A DNA stretch of 64,000 bases from Tetraselmis striata (GCA_006384855.1 VCJN01003007.1:62001-126000); one strand, 5' to 3'. Numbered from the stretch's first letter, positions 11,960 to 24,400 are shown. Notes: generated from the sequence alone by a model not told the origin. Made by a program: numbers and translations.

Positions 11960-12960
11960 TCGCTCAATGGCTTGCCGCGAGTTCGATTTTGGCGCTAAGG
12001 GTGGCGTGGAATTAGTTCAATTCCTTGTGCGATGCCTCCTAGACTCTGACCCATCCCTCGTCTTGGTGCAACTCGACGCCGAGAACGCGTTCAATTCTTT
12101 ATACCGTTCCGAAATGTTCCGCACACTGCTCGAGGACCCGGTTTGGCAGCCTATGTTGCCTCTGCTCGAGGGCCCGGCGATCACGCATTACGGTCAGGAG
12201 TCCAATCTGCATGTTTTCGACGGCTCCCACCCGGCCCCTCTGTCCGGATTCCTAGCCGTTGAGGGGTCCGCCAGGGTTGCGTCCTCGGCCCCGTCATGTT
12301 CGCGCGCCGTCCCTGCCCGGGTGTATGCGTGCATCGCCGCGGCTGCCCCCAGCCACTCGCTCGGTGTCGGCAGCCGTCTTTGACGACCCCAACCTAGTCG
12401 GCACCGGTGACGGGCTTGCGCTTGCCACGTGAGCGGCCCTGTCCGCTTTTGCCGCCGTTTGGTTAAGCGTCACCATTCGCAAACGACAGACGTATGGTCA
12501 GCTTGGCTCCTCGTCTCCGTTCGGCGCCCTTCCTTTTCGGCATCTGTTGTTTGGGTTTGCAGCCTCCTTGTCCGGGATCAACGTACTTGGTGCCCCTGTA
12601 GGCTCGGCTGCTTTCGCCCGGGAGCTGTTGGACAAAACGGTCGCCAATTCTCACCAATTTGGCTCCCGACTTATCGGTTTGGCCGACCACTTTTACTCCC
12701 ACACCGCTACTCGTTTGTTGCAAGTTTGCGGCCGCCGTTTCGGCCACCACCTCCGCTCCACGCCTCGGGGCTTGGGTCGCTCTGAGGGATATGGCGATAA
12801 TATTACGTCCTTCCTCAAAGATGCAAACACCGCCGCGTTTTCAACGCTCGCCGGCATTTGGGGTGTTAGCCTCGACCTCTACGGGCCACGGATGATGGCC
12901 CACCCCTGGGCGTTGCTCCCCATTGGTTTCATGTCTTCATTCCGGTGTTTCTAGTCGTTC
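11960..12960 (+). pseudogene. Reverse-transcriptase remnant of a non-LTR type element
   Basis: Successive RT motifs are visible in order. GGVELVQFLVRCLL and VLVQLDAENAFNSLYR (about 12000-12110) carry the first catalytic Asp; GVRQGCVLGPVMFAR lies at about 12265-12310; VFDDPNLVG (about 12375-12400) holds the catalytic DD pair; and GINVLGAPVGSAAF (about 12575-12620) follows. The motifs fall in different frames, so at least two frameshifts are present, and the 5' RT motifs and any endonuclease are missing. The thumb-like tail contains LLQVCG. The RT type resembles algal LINE-like elements whose C-terminus carries a restriction-like endonuclease; compare the separate ORF at 24401-25423. Confidence 0.7.
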
Positions 12961-13420
12961 CTTGGCTTTCAATGTTTCCCTGAACCCTTTGGTTCTTTGG
13001 TGACCGCTTGGTGGCTCTTCCTTGGTTCTTTGCTCCCTGCCGGCCTCCTGCTGGTTGACCCTTGGTTTCAGCTTATGTCTCTATTTTGCTGGCGACCTCT
13101 CACAACTGGTTTTTAGTTCTGCTTTTAGTGCGCATATGTTAAAGGACTGATGGAAGAAAAAATACTTCTGCAGTGTTGCTTGCTTCTACCCGTACTCGCC
13201 TACCGGTACCCGTACTAATGCTCCACAACTGCACTACACTATTGCAGGACAAACAAGAAATAAAGCTAACAGAATCAATACTACTACGAGTAATAGGTAC
13301 TCGTTCCATAAGTAGCTGCTGCTGGAATGACACAAACGCGAATCGGCGAAAATGTACTGCGCTAGTTTTCGTGATGTATGAAATTGCATAAGTATGTAAT
13401 GGCTACCGTCACCCCGAGGC
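12961..13420. other. Likely 3' flank of the RT element, no gene seen
   Basis: T- and pyrimidine-rich with several near-repeats of CTTGGTT; no supported ORF. Confidence 0.3.
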
Positions 13421-13735
13421 ATGGGGCAAACACAAACACAACGCTTGAAAACAGGAATGTCCCCCACTCCAGGACCGGCCCACTCCCACATTAATAGGAG
13501 AGGGCGAGAGCCGGCAAGACTACACCAAGTGCGATACATGCTCGTTACCATACTAGAGTTCTTATACGTTCTCGTAGCAGAGTCGCCAGATCGGAGCAAG
13601 ATCGGCGCACTAGACGTAAAGGCACAAGAATTGGGACTCAAGACGGCGCACTCCACAGCAGAGGTCACCGAAAGTATCAGAACCACCCACCCCCAGCCAC
13701 AGCGCAGACCACTAGGCTCCCGCACGACTTCGTAA
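13421..13735 (+). CDS. Hypothetical ORF, 104 residues
   Basis: ATG-initiated open frame with a plausible helical middle (VRYMLVTILEFLYVLVAE). No family recognised and no splice context identified. It sits among mobile-element debris, so it may be a chance or relic ORF. Confidence 0.22.
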   Translation: MGQTQTQRLKTGMSPTPGPAHSHINRRGREPARLHQVRYMLVTILEFLYVLVAESPDRSKIGALDVKAQELGLKTAHSTAEVTESIRTTHPQPQRRPLGSRTTS

Positions 13736-14089
13736 TTTTACTGTAATACCATACCATGTACTTATCTTGTCATCTTTCCAGTAGCATGACACTCGTCTGT
13801 AGTCATTCCGTGACGTACTCGTAATAAACTGCATTAGGCGCACATCACTCATCATCACGACGCTATATCCGCGGTGAACTATTTTTGCATCTCACTCTAG
13901 AAGCCCGACAACCTCGCTGCGCTCTTGCCTAATCCGCGATAGCGCGCGCGGCAGCAGTGCCAGTGAGCGGGCACGCGGCAGTGGGCCAGTGAGCGGGCGC
14001 GCGGCAGTGGGCGGGCGAAATAAATCATTTACATCCGGTTTCGGCCGGGATCGCCACGGCGGCCGGCCTGTTGCTCGCGGGTGGAGGCA

Positions 14090-15700
14090 GCGGCTACGGC
14101 GGCCTTGCGGCCAGCCCGCGCGACCCGAACGTCCCACTGCCCGCCCTGGCCCCGGCACCACCCCGGCCCCGGGCCGGCACTCCAGCTGCCAACTTGGCGG
14201 GCTGCTTGGCCTTCTTGGCCGGGGGCTCCGGGCAACTGCCCTCGTCGACGTTGTCGCCGGGGACGGCTTGCGTGGCGGCGAGGTTCACGACCGCGTTGGT
14301 GTCGTGCTTGATAATGCCGCCCGCCCTCTTCTGCTGCTGCGCCAGCACGTCCACCAAGTTGTGGAGCTTTGGCGACGCAGCGGTGCCCGCCAGCGGCAGC
14401 GACACGACCTTGTCGCGTTGAACACTCGATACGGTTGGCTTACCGCCAAACGTAGGGACTAGTGGGGGGGGGGGGGGGGGGGGGGTCTGACCCAGCAAAT
14501 GCGAAAGTCGATATGCGTATTGATTGCTTGTCGGGCGGCGGTGGCTGTGTAATCGAACAAGTGCGAAAACAAACGCAACTCACCTGCGGCTTATTCCGAG
14601 TGCGGCGTCACCTCGCAGACCTCTTCCCCGTCCTTGAACTCCACGTTTAAAGGGGGCACTTGCCGGCTTGGTAGTACGTCCCCAATTGGCTTTGCTGCCA
14701 AGCCTCTGCAAGGTCGAGGGCCTTCGTGAGTCGGTCCTCGCTCGGCAATGGCCCCTTCTTCCTACCTCCTTGGCCGTCCTTGCCCTCATCCTGGAAGTAG
14801 TACCGAGCGAGGTAGTTCCTCACGTTCCCCTACTTCTTGTCCATCACAAAGTGCACCGTCAGCACAACCCACACGGATGGTCGAAACGGGGCTGGGAGGA
14901 AGGGGGAGGAGGTGTACTCTCGGAACGCGGCCAAGACAGTCTCCGTGGCGTAAATGTGGTTTGCGGCTGTGTAGCCAGCACGATAGTTGAAGGTAGCATA
15001 GCAGATCCGCTCGATGTACGGGGGCGCGGCGATGGGAAACCTCGACGTCTTCTTCAGAGGGTAAGGGATCCCCGTCTGAGTGTTGCGCGGCCAGCATTCG
15101 TCAAAGACACCCGATTGAACCGCCTTACTTGTCCTTGGTTGCAGGAGCAACATCAAAAACGCGGCCCAGGGCGGTCAACGCCTGTGGAATTTAAATCCGC
15201 CACGCAGCAGTCATATGTCAGCCACCCGCCGACTCAGTGTACCTTTCAGGGTGGACTCCAGCCCCCGGCTCGTAGTGACAGTGTGTGATGGACCGTCGAC
15301 GGAGGCGTTCTTAACACCAGTGCCCATGTGAGATCCTGGAGGGGGGGGGCGGCGCCTCGGGTGCTGGGTTCAAGATCTAGGCAAGCGTCGCGTCGGGTAC
15401 GCACGAGGTATAAAATACAACGTGACGACACCCGAATCGGACACTTGAAAACCTGCCTCAAGCAAGAGCTTCTTCCCGGCTGCGTCGTACTGCTTTGGCT
15501 CAACGCAGTCGTTCAGTATGTCCGCGAAAGCATAGCCGAACGCGTCTTGGCCCTGGGGTCGCCTTGGGTGAACGCGTTGCTGTTGGTCGCTTGGCCGCGG
15601 AACAATGCATACCGCACGTCCTCATCAACGATGCGGCCGGTGCTGCCCAGAGCACCGAGTGGTATGGTCATGCCCGCACGCCTCACAGCTTTGCCGTAGG
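14090..15700 (-). pseudogene. Unrecognised broken or spliced gene
   Basis: Several protein-like minus-strand segments lie in order but not in one frame: LGALGSTGRIVDEDVRYALF (about 15660-15605), GYAFADILNDCVEP then KKLLLEAGFQVSDSGVVTLY (about 15535-15420), FPIAAPPYIERICYATFNYR (about 15045-14985), VRNYLARYYFQDEG (about 14825-14785) ending in CPL-stop near 14650, and a segment with DEGSCPEPPAKKAKQPAK (about 14260-14200) holding a nuclear-localisation-like KK-rich motif. The first two are separated by a simple frameshift with no intron between them, which favours a pseudogene or a sequence error. Family unknown; a viral or transposon origin is possible but unproven. Confidence 0.35.
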
Positions 15701-16264
15701 GGGTGCTTTGGAATTAGCTTGCTGGCGTGGGTGGCCATGATGGATGGTGCGTGCTGGGCGACGAGCAGCTACGGTACAGTCTAGCGGGTGCGAGTGTGCG
15801 TCAGGTGGGCGCAGCTGCTGCTTCCAAAAAAACCAAGTCCGGCGCCGCGCCTAGACGACTTCTCATCGCGCTCCGCTGTTATATAGCGCACTCCGGCTTG
15901 TTGCGTAGCCATCACGTAGTGTCTCATATATATACCGTATTTAGCGTTTACATGAGGACACATTTGACACACACTTTCCACAAAATCCCAATTCGGCCGT
16001 ATGTACCCCTCAAGCGGGGAAGGGTCGCGACATCTATCTGGCGTACTCCGCTTTTAAATCGACTTTACGCGTCTGCACAAGGCCAAACAGTGAGACAAGC
16101 GGCTGGCTACGTCAGGGCTGCCGACAGTGGGGTAGGTCATAACAACACGAGTATTGTCCAACTGCGCGCGATGGATGCAACCCCGGACGTGAAGCCACGA
16201 TCGAGCCCGTGGCGAAACGAGGCAGCCCCCGGACCCGAACCCGACGATCGAGTCGTTGGGGGAA

Positions 16265-16429
16265 ATGTTAGCCCCCGCGCCCGTACCCGGCGAGATGCTG
16301 CATAGCCCGTTGGACGATCTACATGAGGATGTGTGGGCGAACATTCAGGAAATTGCCGCTGACAGCTCCCCCGTAGTGTTTGGCGCCCTAAAGGAATGGC
16401 TCCATCGAAGGATTGTGAGCCGCGCGTGA
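16265..16429 (+). CDS. Small ORF, 54 residues, unknown
   Basis: ATG to TGA, encoding an acidic amphipathic peptide with LHSPLDDLHEDVWANIQEIA. Composition looks protein-like rather than random, but there is no homologue I recognise. Could be an exon or an element fragment. Confidence 0.25.
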   Translation: MLAPAPVPGEMLHSPLDDLHEDVWANIQEIAADSSPVVFGALKEWLHRRIVSRA

Positions 16430-17066
16430 TGGTCCAAGGATTGGCTGCCCCTCCAAGAGAACACAAGCTTCTGAAGAATTTGGCGGGTTCATGTCACATA
16501 CAGCATGGAACCAGCGACCATATGTGCCTACTTACAAACGAGGTGATCTTGCGACGCCTCCTGCTGCCTTGCCCGACCCCTGCCCCACCCCCCCGCCGTT
16601 ATACAACGAGTATGACTACCTTTCACCGGTCTACGCTCTACAACGTTCTAGAGCGGTTCGCATCGAGTAAAGTAGCGAGTATCAACATGCGATAGTGTTG
16701 TAGTTTTAGCATGTGTAACAATATGACGAGCTCTACCCATACGACTGTCCCAATTGTGTCACCTCCCCTGGCAGTCCCACGTTGTACCCAGCCGATTTGC
16801 AGCAGGTAGCTTCGGGTGGTGGAGACCTCGCAGCTGCCGCTGATCATACTCGCAAGGGGGCTAGGTTTTGGGCGGTGGGTGATGGATGCGCATGGCAGCG
16901 CCCGCGCCGGGGCGATGCGCGGTGAAATTGCTGGGCAGCATAACTTTGATCGATTACATTTACCAGCTATCCGGAAATTCAGCTAGTAGTGCAGGGTCAT
17001 TGTGTTATATGTGCACCACACATACTGCCCCACATCATGTGAGGACAAGCCAAACCGGGATTAGGG

Positions 17067-19400
17067 CTAGTCTGTCACTATGTCCGGATCAGCATAGAAG
17101 CAACGCAATTTCTTTTCGATGTGCTTCAGCGCAACATAGAAGGCGTTATGCCCCTTGCGAATGTGTGGCCGAAGGGGCGCCTTGCTCTGCCACACACCAA
17201 TACCGAGGGGGGCGGGGGGGGCTATCACCATGCGCTCAGCTGCGTGCAGTCGGCACACAGCGAGGGTGAGGTCCGGCACCAAAGGGCTGGTGTGGGTCAC
17301 CTCCAGGAAGTACAACACTTCCCCAACATGCACGTCGTTGTCATGCTGCTCCCCCTCGGCACGCCTGTCTCGCAGTATGGCATGCTTGCCGTGCTCATCA
17401 GTGGGCACCCATTGCTCGTCCCATGACTGGTGCTTGAACACCATATGCCTCCTTGTCTCGGGCTTCTCGTGCACATGCATGTGTGTGTATACCAGAACTC
17501 AGTAGGGCGACACTATGTAGGCAGTTTGGAGTCAGGCGTGGGGGGAGGGGTGCCTTTATCCAGTAGTTGCGCTCCCGGCCTTGTGTCATGGTGCACGATA
17601 CAGAGGTAGCCAGGAATGATGTCCCTTCCCCTATCTTGCTCGGGTGATACAGGTTGTACCTGCGGGATAGTGCAACAACGTCATTAATCATAATCAACAA
17701 TCGGAATAAATCATTATTGACCGCAGCTAAGAGTGAAATCGACTCATGTCCGTCGATTTCACAAACCGCATTTCCTTTGCTAGCAAGGCCGGGGCAGCGG
17801 GGCGCCAGCGCGCAGCAGGGTAGCAACGCGCAACATGCCATGTAGTAAATAGGCGGTTCACATGGTAGTAGGAAGTTGAGTTGAGAGGAAACCCTAAAGC
17901 CCGGAACATGCTGCGTTCAGATTATGACCTATGACATGCGTTACGATTCCAGCTAATTTGGAGGTAGTAGAGGGCGGCATGGGGCCGGGGTGGGGGCGGG
18001 GGGGGGGGGGGGGGGGGGAGGGTGTTGCTTGATGTCATGGGGGTCGAGCCCCCTTGCATAATATTCGTCGTTCCATGCCGCCCGGTAGTGGCTAGTGTGC
18101 TTGTTCCTTCACATACAGTACTTAGCCAGTGCGGGCTCGCATTCCTCCCAAGTGGCGGGGGCGCATGAGGTGCATGGCTCCACAGCAGCGCCCTTGCAGC
18201 CCGGTCCCGTGCCCTCTAACAACATATCCACCGCATCGTCTTCGCCAGCGGCCTCCCACTGTCCCACAAAGCATGGCCGCCACAGAGGCATGCTAGGGAA
18301 GTCTTGGTCCAGGCATGCACGCATGAACTTGATGCGTGCCTCAAGTAAGAACTGCCGCCCGTATGCATGCTCCGTGTCAGTGGTGCCACTGGCTCTGGCC
18401 ACGCACTTCACGTCCCGCATATGCACATGACATAGGACATGTATTCACATGGCAACATCCTAGACACAATGCGTATGAGGGCAAAAGGCCGGGGGGGGGG
18501 GCGCACGGTAGGCTCCATCCAGAGCTCTGAGTCGCGGGCAGTGCTGCTCCTGGCCGCCTCCTAAGCTCTGACTCGGCAGACCAGATTGCGTAGGTTCAGT
18601 TTCATCATCTCATCAGACATATACATGATGCACATCTGCGCATAGGTCAGCAAGCAGTTGAAGCCCTCCTCTCGCTGCTTTTTGATGTACTCGTTGACAC
18701 GCTGGCACTCCTCACTGTCAGCAGGAGCGTCACACTCCTCGCAGTCCCTCAGGTAGTGGATGACCGCTCCTTGTAACATGTGCCACACGACTGCCAGGTG
18801 TTGATGCTCTGCGTTGTCAAACATATCCATGCAGCAATTGCCGCGCATGTCACGTACTGAGACAGCACCCCACTACAGCGGAGCTGGGCTGTGTTACTCC
18901 TAGCAATAGCAGCCCTCACCCAAGGACTAGCACTGCCACAACAGTCTCCGCGAAGTGCAGGAAGTCCAAGCATGTCCAGTTGGCACACACCACACCGCTA
19001 GTGCCGACTGACGGCAGCATCGGCCGGACTGGCATGCCAAAGTCACAAGTTAGGGCGACCAGCGCCATCCGCCTGTCCATCTTCTTCATCTTGGGCCGCA
19101 TATCCTGTGAGGGCACACACATGTAAGCAACGCACCTTGCGGCAGGAACCACTGGCGGGCAGCAACAGTGATGTAAATGATCACTAACCTTCAGGGTGCC
19201 GGCATACTCCCAAAAGTCCCTGACTGCCCCTAGCACTAGTGCATGTGCTATCGGCAGCGGCCAGCAATCATAATAGGTCATATACAGCACCCAACGCCCA
19301 AATGGAGACATGCCCGAAGTGCCGGCTATCGTGGGTACGACGCGCCATGCGCCGGCCTCCACTGCCTCCATATCAACGCTGGACAGCTGCAAGTGGGCAT
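17067..19400 (-). CDS. Spliced En/Spm-like transposase-family protein (tentative)
   Basis: Minus-strand exons in order. GRWVLYMTYYDCWPLPIAHA with VLGAVRDFWEY ends at a GTTAGT donor at 19188; KKMDRRMALVALTCDFGMPV opens after CACAG near 19105; MFDNAEHQHLAVVWHMLQGA to KLNLRNLVCRVRA lies at about 18830-18565; SELWMEPTVR at about 18520; an RDVKCVARASGTTDTEHAYG segment at about 18420; and HVGEVLYFLEVT with LTLAVCRLH at about 17340-17240. This succession (W-x-x-H/A repeats, a Cys/Leu-rich domain, LVCR then ELWxE, then a C-terminal domain similar to YFL...LRLAVC) is what I remember from a multi-copy chlorophyte protein family related to tnp2/En-Spm transposases. The assignment rests on pattern memory. 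The gene appears less decayed than its neighbours. Confidence 0.42.
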
Positions 19401-19962
19401 CCCCGCAGAAGGCAATGCAATCTCATGCGCTGCCATGCTTGCTCCCATGCCACCATCAGACGATACCTAACGCCCCTCCCCGCCGCTGGGTAGTGCGGGG
19501 CTCGCTGATTCGTTTCGGGGAGACGGAAGCGGCGGAGAGGGAGGCGGGGGCGATGGCGGCGGCGACGGCATCGATGCATCACCCGGCTCGCCCCACGATT
19601 CGGTATGACCGAGTCCGGACGGAGCAGAGGCGTGACGGACAGGACGGTGTAGCAGGGCGCCATATGTCTGAATTGGGACGTAATTGGGAAGATAATGTGT
19701 ATTTCAACAAAGTCAATAGCATCAGTGAATAGGCTACAGAACCCCATCGCGCTTTGAGGGCTACATAGCAATGGCCTAGGCGGTGAGAAGCAAAAGTTGA
19801 GGGGAGCGAGGGTATGATGACCCTAGGAAGGGCTAAAGAGCCCGGAACTTGTGGGGAGCACCACTAGATACGGATGAGAATAAATCCAAGATTTATCAGG
19901 CTGCGCAGAGGCGCTGGAGGAACTAAGTTCAAGATAAACTTTTGGGGATTGATCACTGAAAC

Positions 19963-20238
19963 TGGAGTGAATCGTGGCAGCTGAAGCATCTACCAGCATT
20001 ATATCAGAAACAAATTGGATTTATTTCGGAATTAGGAAAATATCCAGGTTCGGCAAAAAGGGATTGCACGGTGTTATTCAGACGTTGGTTGCATCAGGAG
20101 AAAATCGTCCGGAAAGACACCTGCATGTACACTGTCACCCGTCACCGGACTGCGGAGGACGCCCAACCCGAAACTGATACAAAGTCACGGAGGTTCCAGG
20201 AATTTAGAATAATGCCAGAAGGAGAAATCCCAAGGTAG
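19963..20238 (+). other. Open frame without ATG, 91 codons
   Basis: From TGG at 19963 to TAG at 20236 the frame is open and reads like protein (LPALYQKQIGFISELGKYPG, then VLFRRWLHQEKIVRK). It is AT-richer than its surroundings. It could be a truncated element ORF or an exon. No family recognised. Confidence 0.3.
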
Positions 20239-20684
20239 TTAGCGACTACTGCCGCTCCGGCGGGAGCGCAGGGGTACACAAAGTACATCAGGGATGACGA
20301 CTCTGTGCTGTACTGCTCTTGGAATAGCGACTTCCTTTAGGTATTACGGACTCCTGTGCGACTTCCTTATTACATACCGCACATAAGTTGATGGTGTCGT
20401 TGTCCCAATCAGCTTGCCGCTTGCTCGCAAAGAAGGCAGTCTCCGGCGCGCGGCCGGGCTAGCTGAGGTCTGTACCAGCCAGCAGGCCCGACCGTTGTAA
20501 CAGCGTGGCTGCCGGGCTGCGGTAGGTCGCACTCCGCCGCTGGCTAGATCGTCCTCGCCGGCCGAAGGGCGCCCGTTGACTGCCCCGTTGGACCGCCGGC
20601 GCGTACGACTCTACTGGAACACAGACCGGCCCCCTTGACCTGGAGGGGGGAAGAGGGGGGGGGGGGAGGGGGGAAGGAGGCTCG
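20239..20684. other. 5' flank of the CCX exchanger
   Basis: No gene supported. G-rich run at 20645-20675 just before the ATG. No clear TATA box seen. Confidence 0.3.
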
Positions 20685-23562
20685 ATGCCGCCCATGGGCA
20701 GCGCAGATAGCGCCCGCTTGAGGCGGCGGCGGCGACTTGTGGCAACGGCGGTGCGCGCGGTCGGCTGCGCCGTCACTATGGGTTGCGCCATCGTGCTGCG
20801 TGGGAGCGAGGGGAGCAGCGGGGGTGCAGGTGGTGGGCGGGGCCTGCTGCAGGCGGAGACTAGCTATGATGAGCTGTCCAGCATCCCGGTGCTAGACGAC
20901 GAGGTGGACAAGTGCGGATCCATCATCAACCAGCAGCAGGTGTGTTCACTGAGACAATGCACCGCACGGTGGTCAGGACGAGGGGCAGCCCAGGGGGGGG
21001 GGGGGGGGGGGGGGCGATTGACCAACATCAATTATCTAAGCCGTTGAGAACTCCGCCGCTGCGTGCAGGATGCGTGTGCCTACGTACGCGAGCACTGTCT
21101 CGACGACGGCGAGGGGCTGCTCAACTTCACTGTTTTCCACCACTGCACCATGGCTGGCAATTTCCTGCTCTCCTTCGCGACACTCAGCCTGGTCGTGCTG
21201 CTTGCATTCTACCTTCTGGGGGAGACCGCGGAGGAATACTTCTGCCCCGTGGTCAAGAAATTGACCGAGGTGCTGGATCTGGCGCCCAACACGGCGGGGG
21301 TCACCTTCCTCGCCTTTGGCAATGGTGCGCCCGACGTCTTCTCAAGCCTGGCGGCCTTCGTGGAGGGCGACGGGAAGATCGGACTGGGCGCAATTGTATC
21401 GGCCGGCAGCTTTGTGAGCGCCTTCGTGGTGGGCGCGGTCGCGCTCGCTGCGGCACCCTTCGCTGTCTACGACGGGTGGGGGCTGCTAACCAGCTTCCCC
21501 ATTGGTAGAGCCTGTGCGGGGCAGAGGGCTGCCCGAATATGGGGAGAGGGGAGGGGTGGCATTTAAAGTGCACGACGCACGCATGTGCAGGTACCTGCGC
21601 GACGTGGCGTTCTACTTTGTGGCGGTGCTGCTTGTCTTTGCAGTCTTCGCCAGTGGCCACATCCACCTGTGGCAGGCGGTCGGGTTGGTGATCTACTACT
21701 GCGTGTTTGTCGTCTATGTGGTAGGCTAGCCATCCCCATTGACAGCGTGTGCATGGCGTGTGCAGTTGCCGCAGCAGCTGAGGAGCGATGTGGATGGCTG
21801 ATCCGTGCAGGTTTGGATTGACAGCTTGTTGCAAGCACGCAAGGCCAAGGCGGCCAAGGCAGTAAACGCTGAGGCTGGGGGGCCCATGGTGGCTAGCGGC
21901 GCCACGGAGCACGGTGCTTCGCGCGGCAGAAGCCAGCCAGGGCTTTCGTCGCGGCAGCTGGCAGGCCGGGAGCCAGACGGCGCCGAGGGGCGGCTGGGGG
22001 CAGTGGCGGTGGACTTAGAGCAGAGCGGCGCGGGATCTGGCGACAATGTGGTAAGAGGCGATGTCGGAGCGGAGGCAGGGGCGGCTGGAGTGCTGTCGCT
22101 GTGGCGCCATACCACACGAAGCGTGGGTGCCTGGTGGGACGACTGGAAGGTGAGGCAGCTTGCGCGCGATGGCGCATGTGGATTCCCGCAATTGCCCCAA
22201 TCATATTGGATTGCATCAACACATGCGTGCCTGCAGTGTTTATGAAGGTAACATGGCGGCACTCGCAGGGGCTTGATCCCTACGAGCAGATGCTGGCCCT
22301 GGTGCTCCAGCCATTGATTTTGGCGCGACGCATGACGGTGCCGGACGTTATGGCGCACGACCGGCTCATGGGCGCCCTCAACACGATGCTCTGCCCGCTG
22401 CTGCTGCTTCTCTTCTTCAACGACTTTATCGACTTTGACATGCCAGTGGGCGTGTTTGGGGAGGGCACCGTCCCGCTGTGGTCGATTGTCGGCCTGCAGA
22501 GCTCCTTGCTAGCAGCCGCGCAGTGGGTCATCCTGGCCAACAAGCGGCGGCCGCGTTGGATGGAACATGTCGCGCTGGGAGCTGCCTTTGTGTGCTCCAT
22601 TGCCTGGATATCCATGATCGCGCAGGCAATCCCCCCCCCCCCTCCCCCCCCCCCCCCCCCACCAACGCGTGCGCGACATCGCGTCATCCCCTTTGCCCGC
22701 CTTTATCCACCCATTCACATGTGTTTGTGACATCTAAGGAATCACAGGTCTTAGATGGCAGTGGCCTGCTGGGCTGGCAATGGCCTGCTGGAGCATTGCA
22801 GGCAATGCTGAGGCTTACAGCACTTGGTGTGTTTCCCCTGATAGGAGCTGCTGTCCTGCCTGTCCACCCTCGGCCACATCATGGGCCTGTCGCCGGCCAT
22901 CATGGGCGTGACAGTCCTGGCCTGGGGCAACTCCATCGGCGACCTCGTAGCGGACGTGGCGCTCGCGCGTGCTGGCGAGCCTGTTGTGGCGCTAGCAGGA
23001 TGCTACGCGGGGCCCATGTTCAACATGCTCATCGGCCTCGGCCTCGCGCTGACGATCAAGACAGCCTTCATGTATCCCCAGCCCTACGGTATGCAGCACC
23101 TCTCACATTGCACTATCTTATTACTAGACTCGAATCTCGCGGGGACTCTGCCAGACAGTCTAACACCATACGTCAGGACATGTGGCTTTGCTGCATGCTC
23201 CTCGGGAGCTACTGATTTGTCTTGCTCGTGAGCAAGGCCTTCCTGTCTGTTTCGGGCAATTCTCGGACCGCTGTTTCATCGTTCTCAATCGCTACTGGTT
23301 ATGGTATGCGTTAGTCTACCTGACTGGCACTATTTACCCGTGTGCCGGCGCCCATCATCCCTCTTTCCTTGCAGGACTCCACTACGACCCCAATGTGCCG
23401 GTCTCCTTCGGGTTTCTGTTCATCGCGCTAATAAGCAGCGCAGTTGCGGTTGCGCTGATGGACTACAAGATCACCAAGGCCTGGGGTGCCTGCCTTGTCG
23501 GCCTGTATCTGGCCGCCATGGCGACGAGCATCCTGGTAGAGTCAAGCATGGTCGACCTATGA
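20685..23562 (+). CDS. CCX-type K+-dependent Na+/Ca2+ (cation/Ca2+) exchanger
   Basis: Antiporter that moves Ca2+ or other cations across a membrane in exchange for Na+/K+ or H+. Seven exons join in frame: 20685-20939, 21069-21504, 21569-21720, 21811-22149, 22269-22625, 22845-23088 and 23375-23562, giving 656 residues. Both alpha-repeats are present: FLAFGNGAPDVFSSLAAF (exon 2) and VLAWGNSIGDLVADVALARA (exon 6), each with the conserved N and D residues. An N-terminal hydrophobic segment, two bundles of membrane helices and a central hydrophilic loop of about 110 residues (exon 4) match the family. The Cys residues around CAYVREHC fit the lumenal N-terminal region of plant CCX and animal NCLX. 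Intron 5 seems to use a GC donor (CAG|GCAATC) followed at once by a C tract. An alternative start of exon 5 at 22248 keeps the frame. The subfamily (CCX versus NCLX) and membrane are not determined. Confidence 0.9.
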
Positions 23563-23731
23563 GGCGGAGCGCTGGGCGCTGCGTTTCACCGCGACGGGAA
23601 GACTACAAGCAGAGGCTGCTATGCAGCACGGAGGATTTGTTTATTTCTTGGTGTGAATCAATAGGCGGCTCAAGAGCCGCTACGCGCCAGGCGGGTCCAT
23701 AATTGCTAGGGCAGAGGGAAGTTGGACGTGT

Positions 23732-23736
23732 TGTAA
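23732..23736 (+). terminator. TGTAA polyadenylation signal
   Basis: TGTAA 170 bases after the exchanger stop codon, the usual green-algal poly(A) signal. Confidence 0.55.
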
Positions 23737-23759
23737 ATTATTTCGAAGCGCAGGAACAC

Positions 23760-24400
23760 TGTACTGTCTGAACTGCTGGTGATGCCCCAGGATGCCTCGG
23801 TCAGTGATGCGCTGTGGCTTCCATATAGCAGCAGTTGCTACTACACAGCACAGCGCACTAAAAGTCCTTGCATTGCGTAATAAATGATACACATCCAATC
23901 AACATTCTGTCCGGTGGGTATGTTTCGACACTTTCAGGCATGCGGAAGCCACAGAAATTTTCGCGAAAATTCAACGGGCGGAAGTGTTATGCCCGGAGAA
24001 CATGGGTGCGTAGTACACAATACTTCGCCTTGCGAAGTCGTGGGGCGGGATGAGGAAATGTCCAAATTGCCTTGTAATGGCAGATTCCCAAATGTTTTTG
24101 AAAGGTCAAACACTTCACCGGAGGGTTGTGCGAGTTTTGGCCGCGTTCAAAATTTTCTCGGATAATAATTGTTATTTTTGGGCGCTGTGAAGCGTACATT
24201 GACGCAGCAGATTTTAAGTGAAAGCAAGAGGAACCCCCGGACACCGGCCGAAGCCGCCCCAGCACTTGACGTCTTGCGCCAAGTGCAGTCAAGGGCGCAT
24301 AGCCCGTGGACCGTTGCCTCATTCGAACCCCGGGACAGGACTGGTGTGAATTACAAAAAGGGCAGTTCCCCAGAATTAGAAAATCAACACAGCAAGCCGC
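23760..24400. other. Intergenic, relatively AT-rich, no gene seen
   Basis: No ORF with family features. GAACCCCGGGACAGGACTGG at about 24327-24346 is a diverged copy of the motif near 4641 and 52620. Confidence 0.35.
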
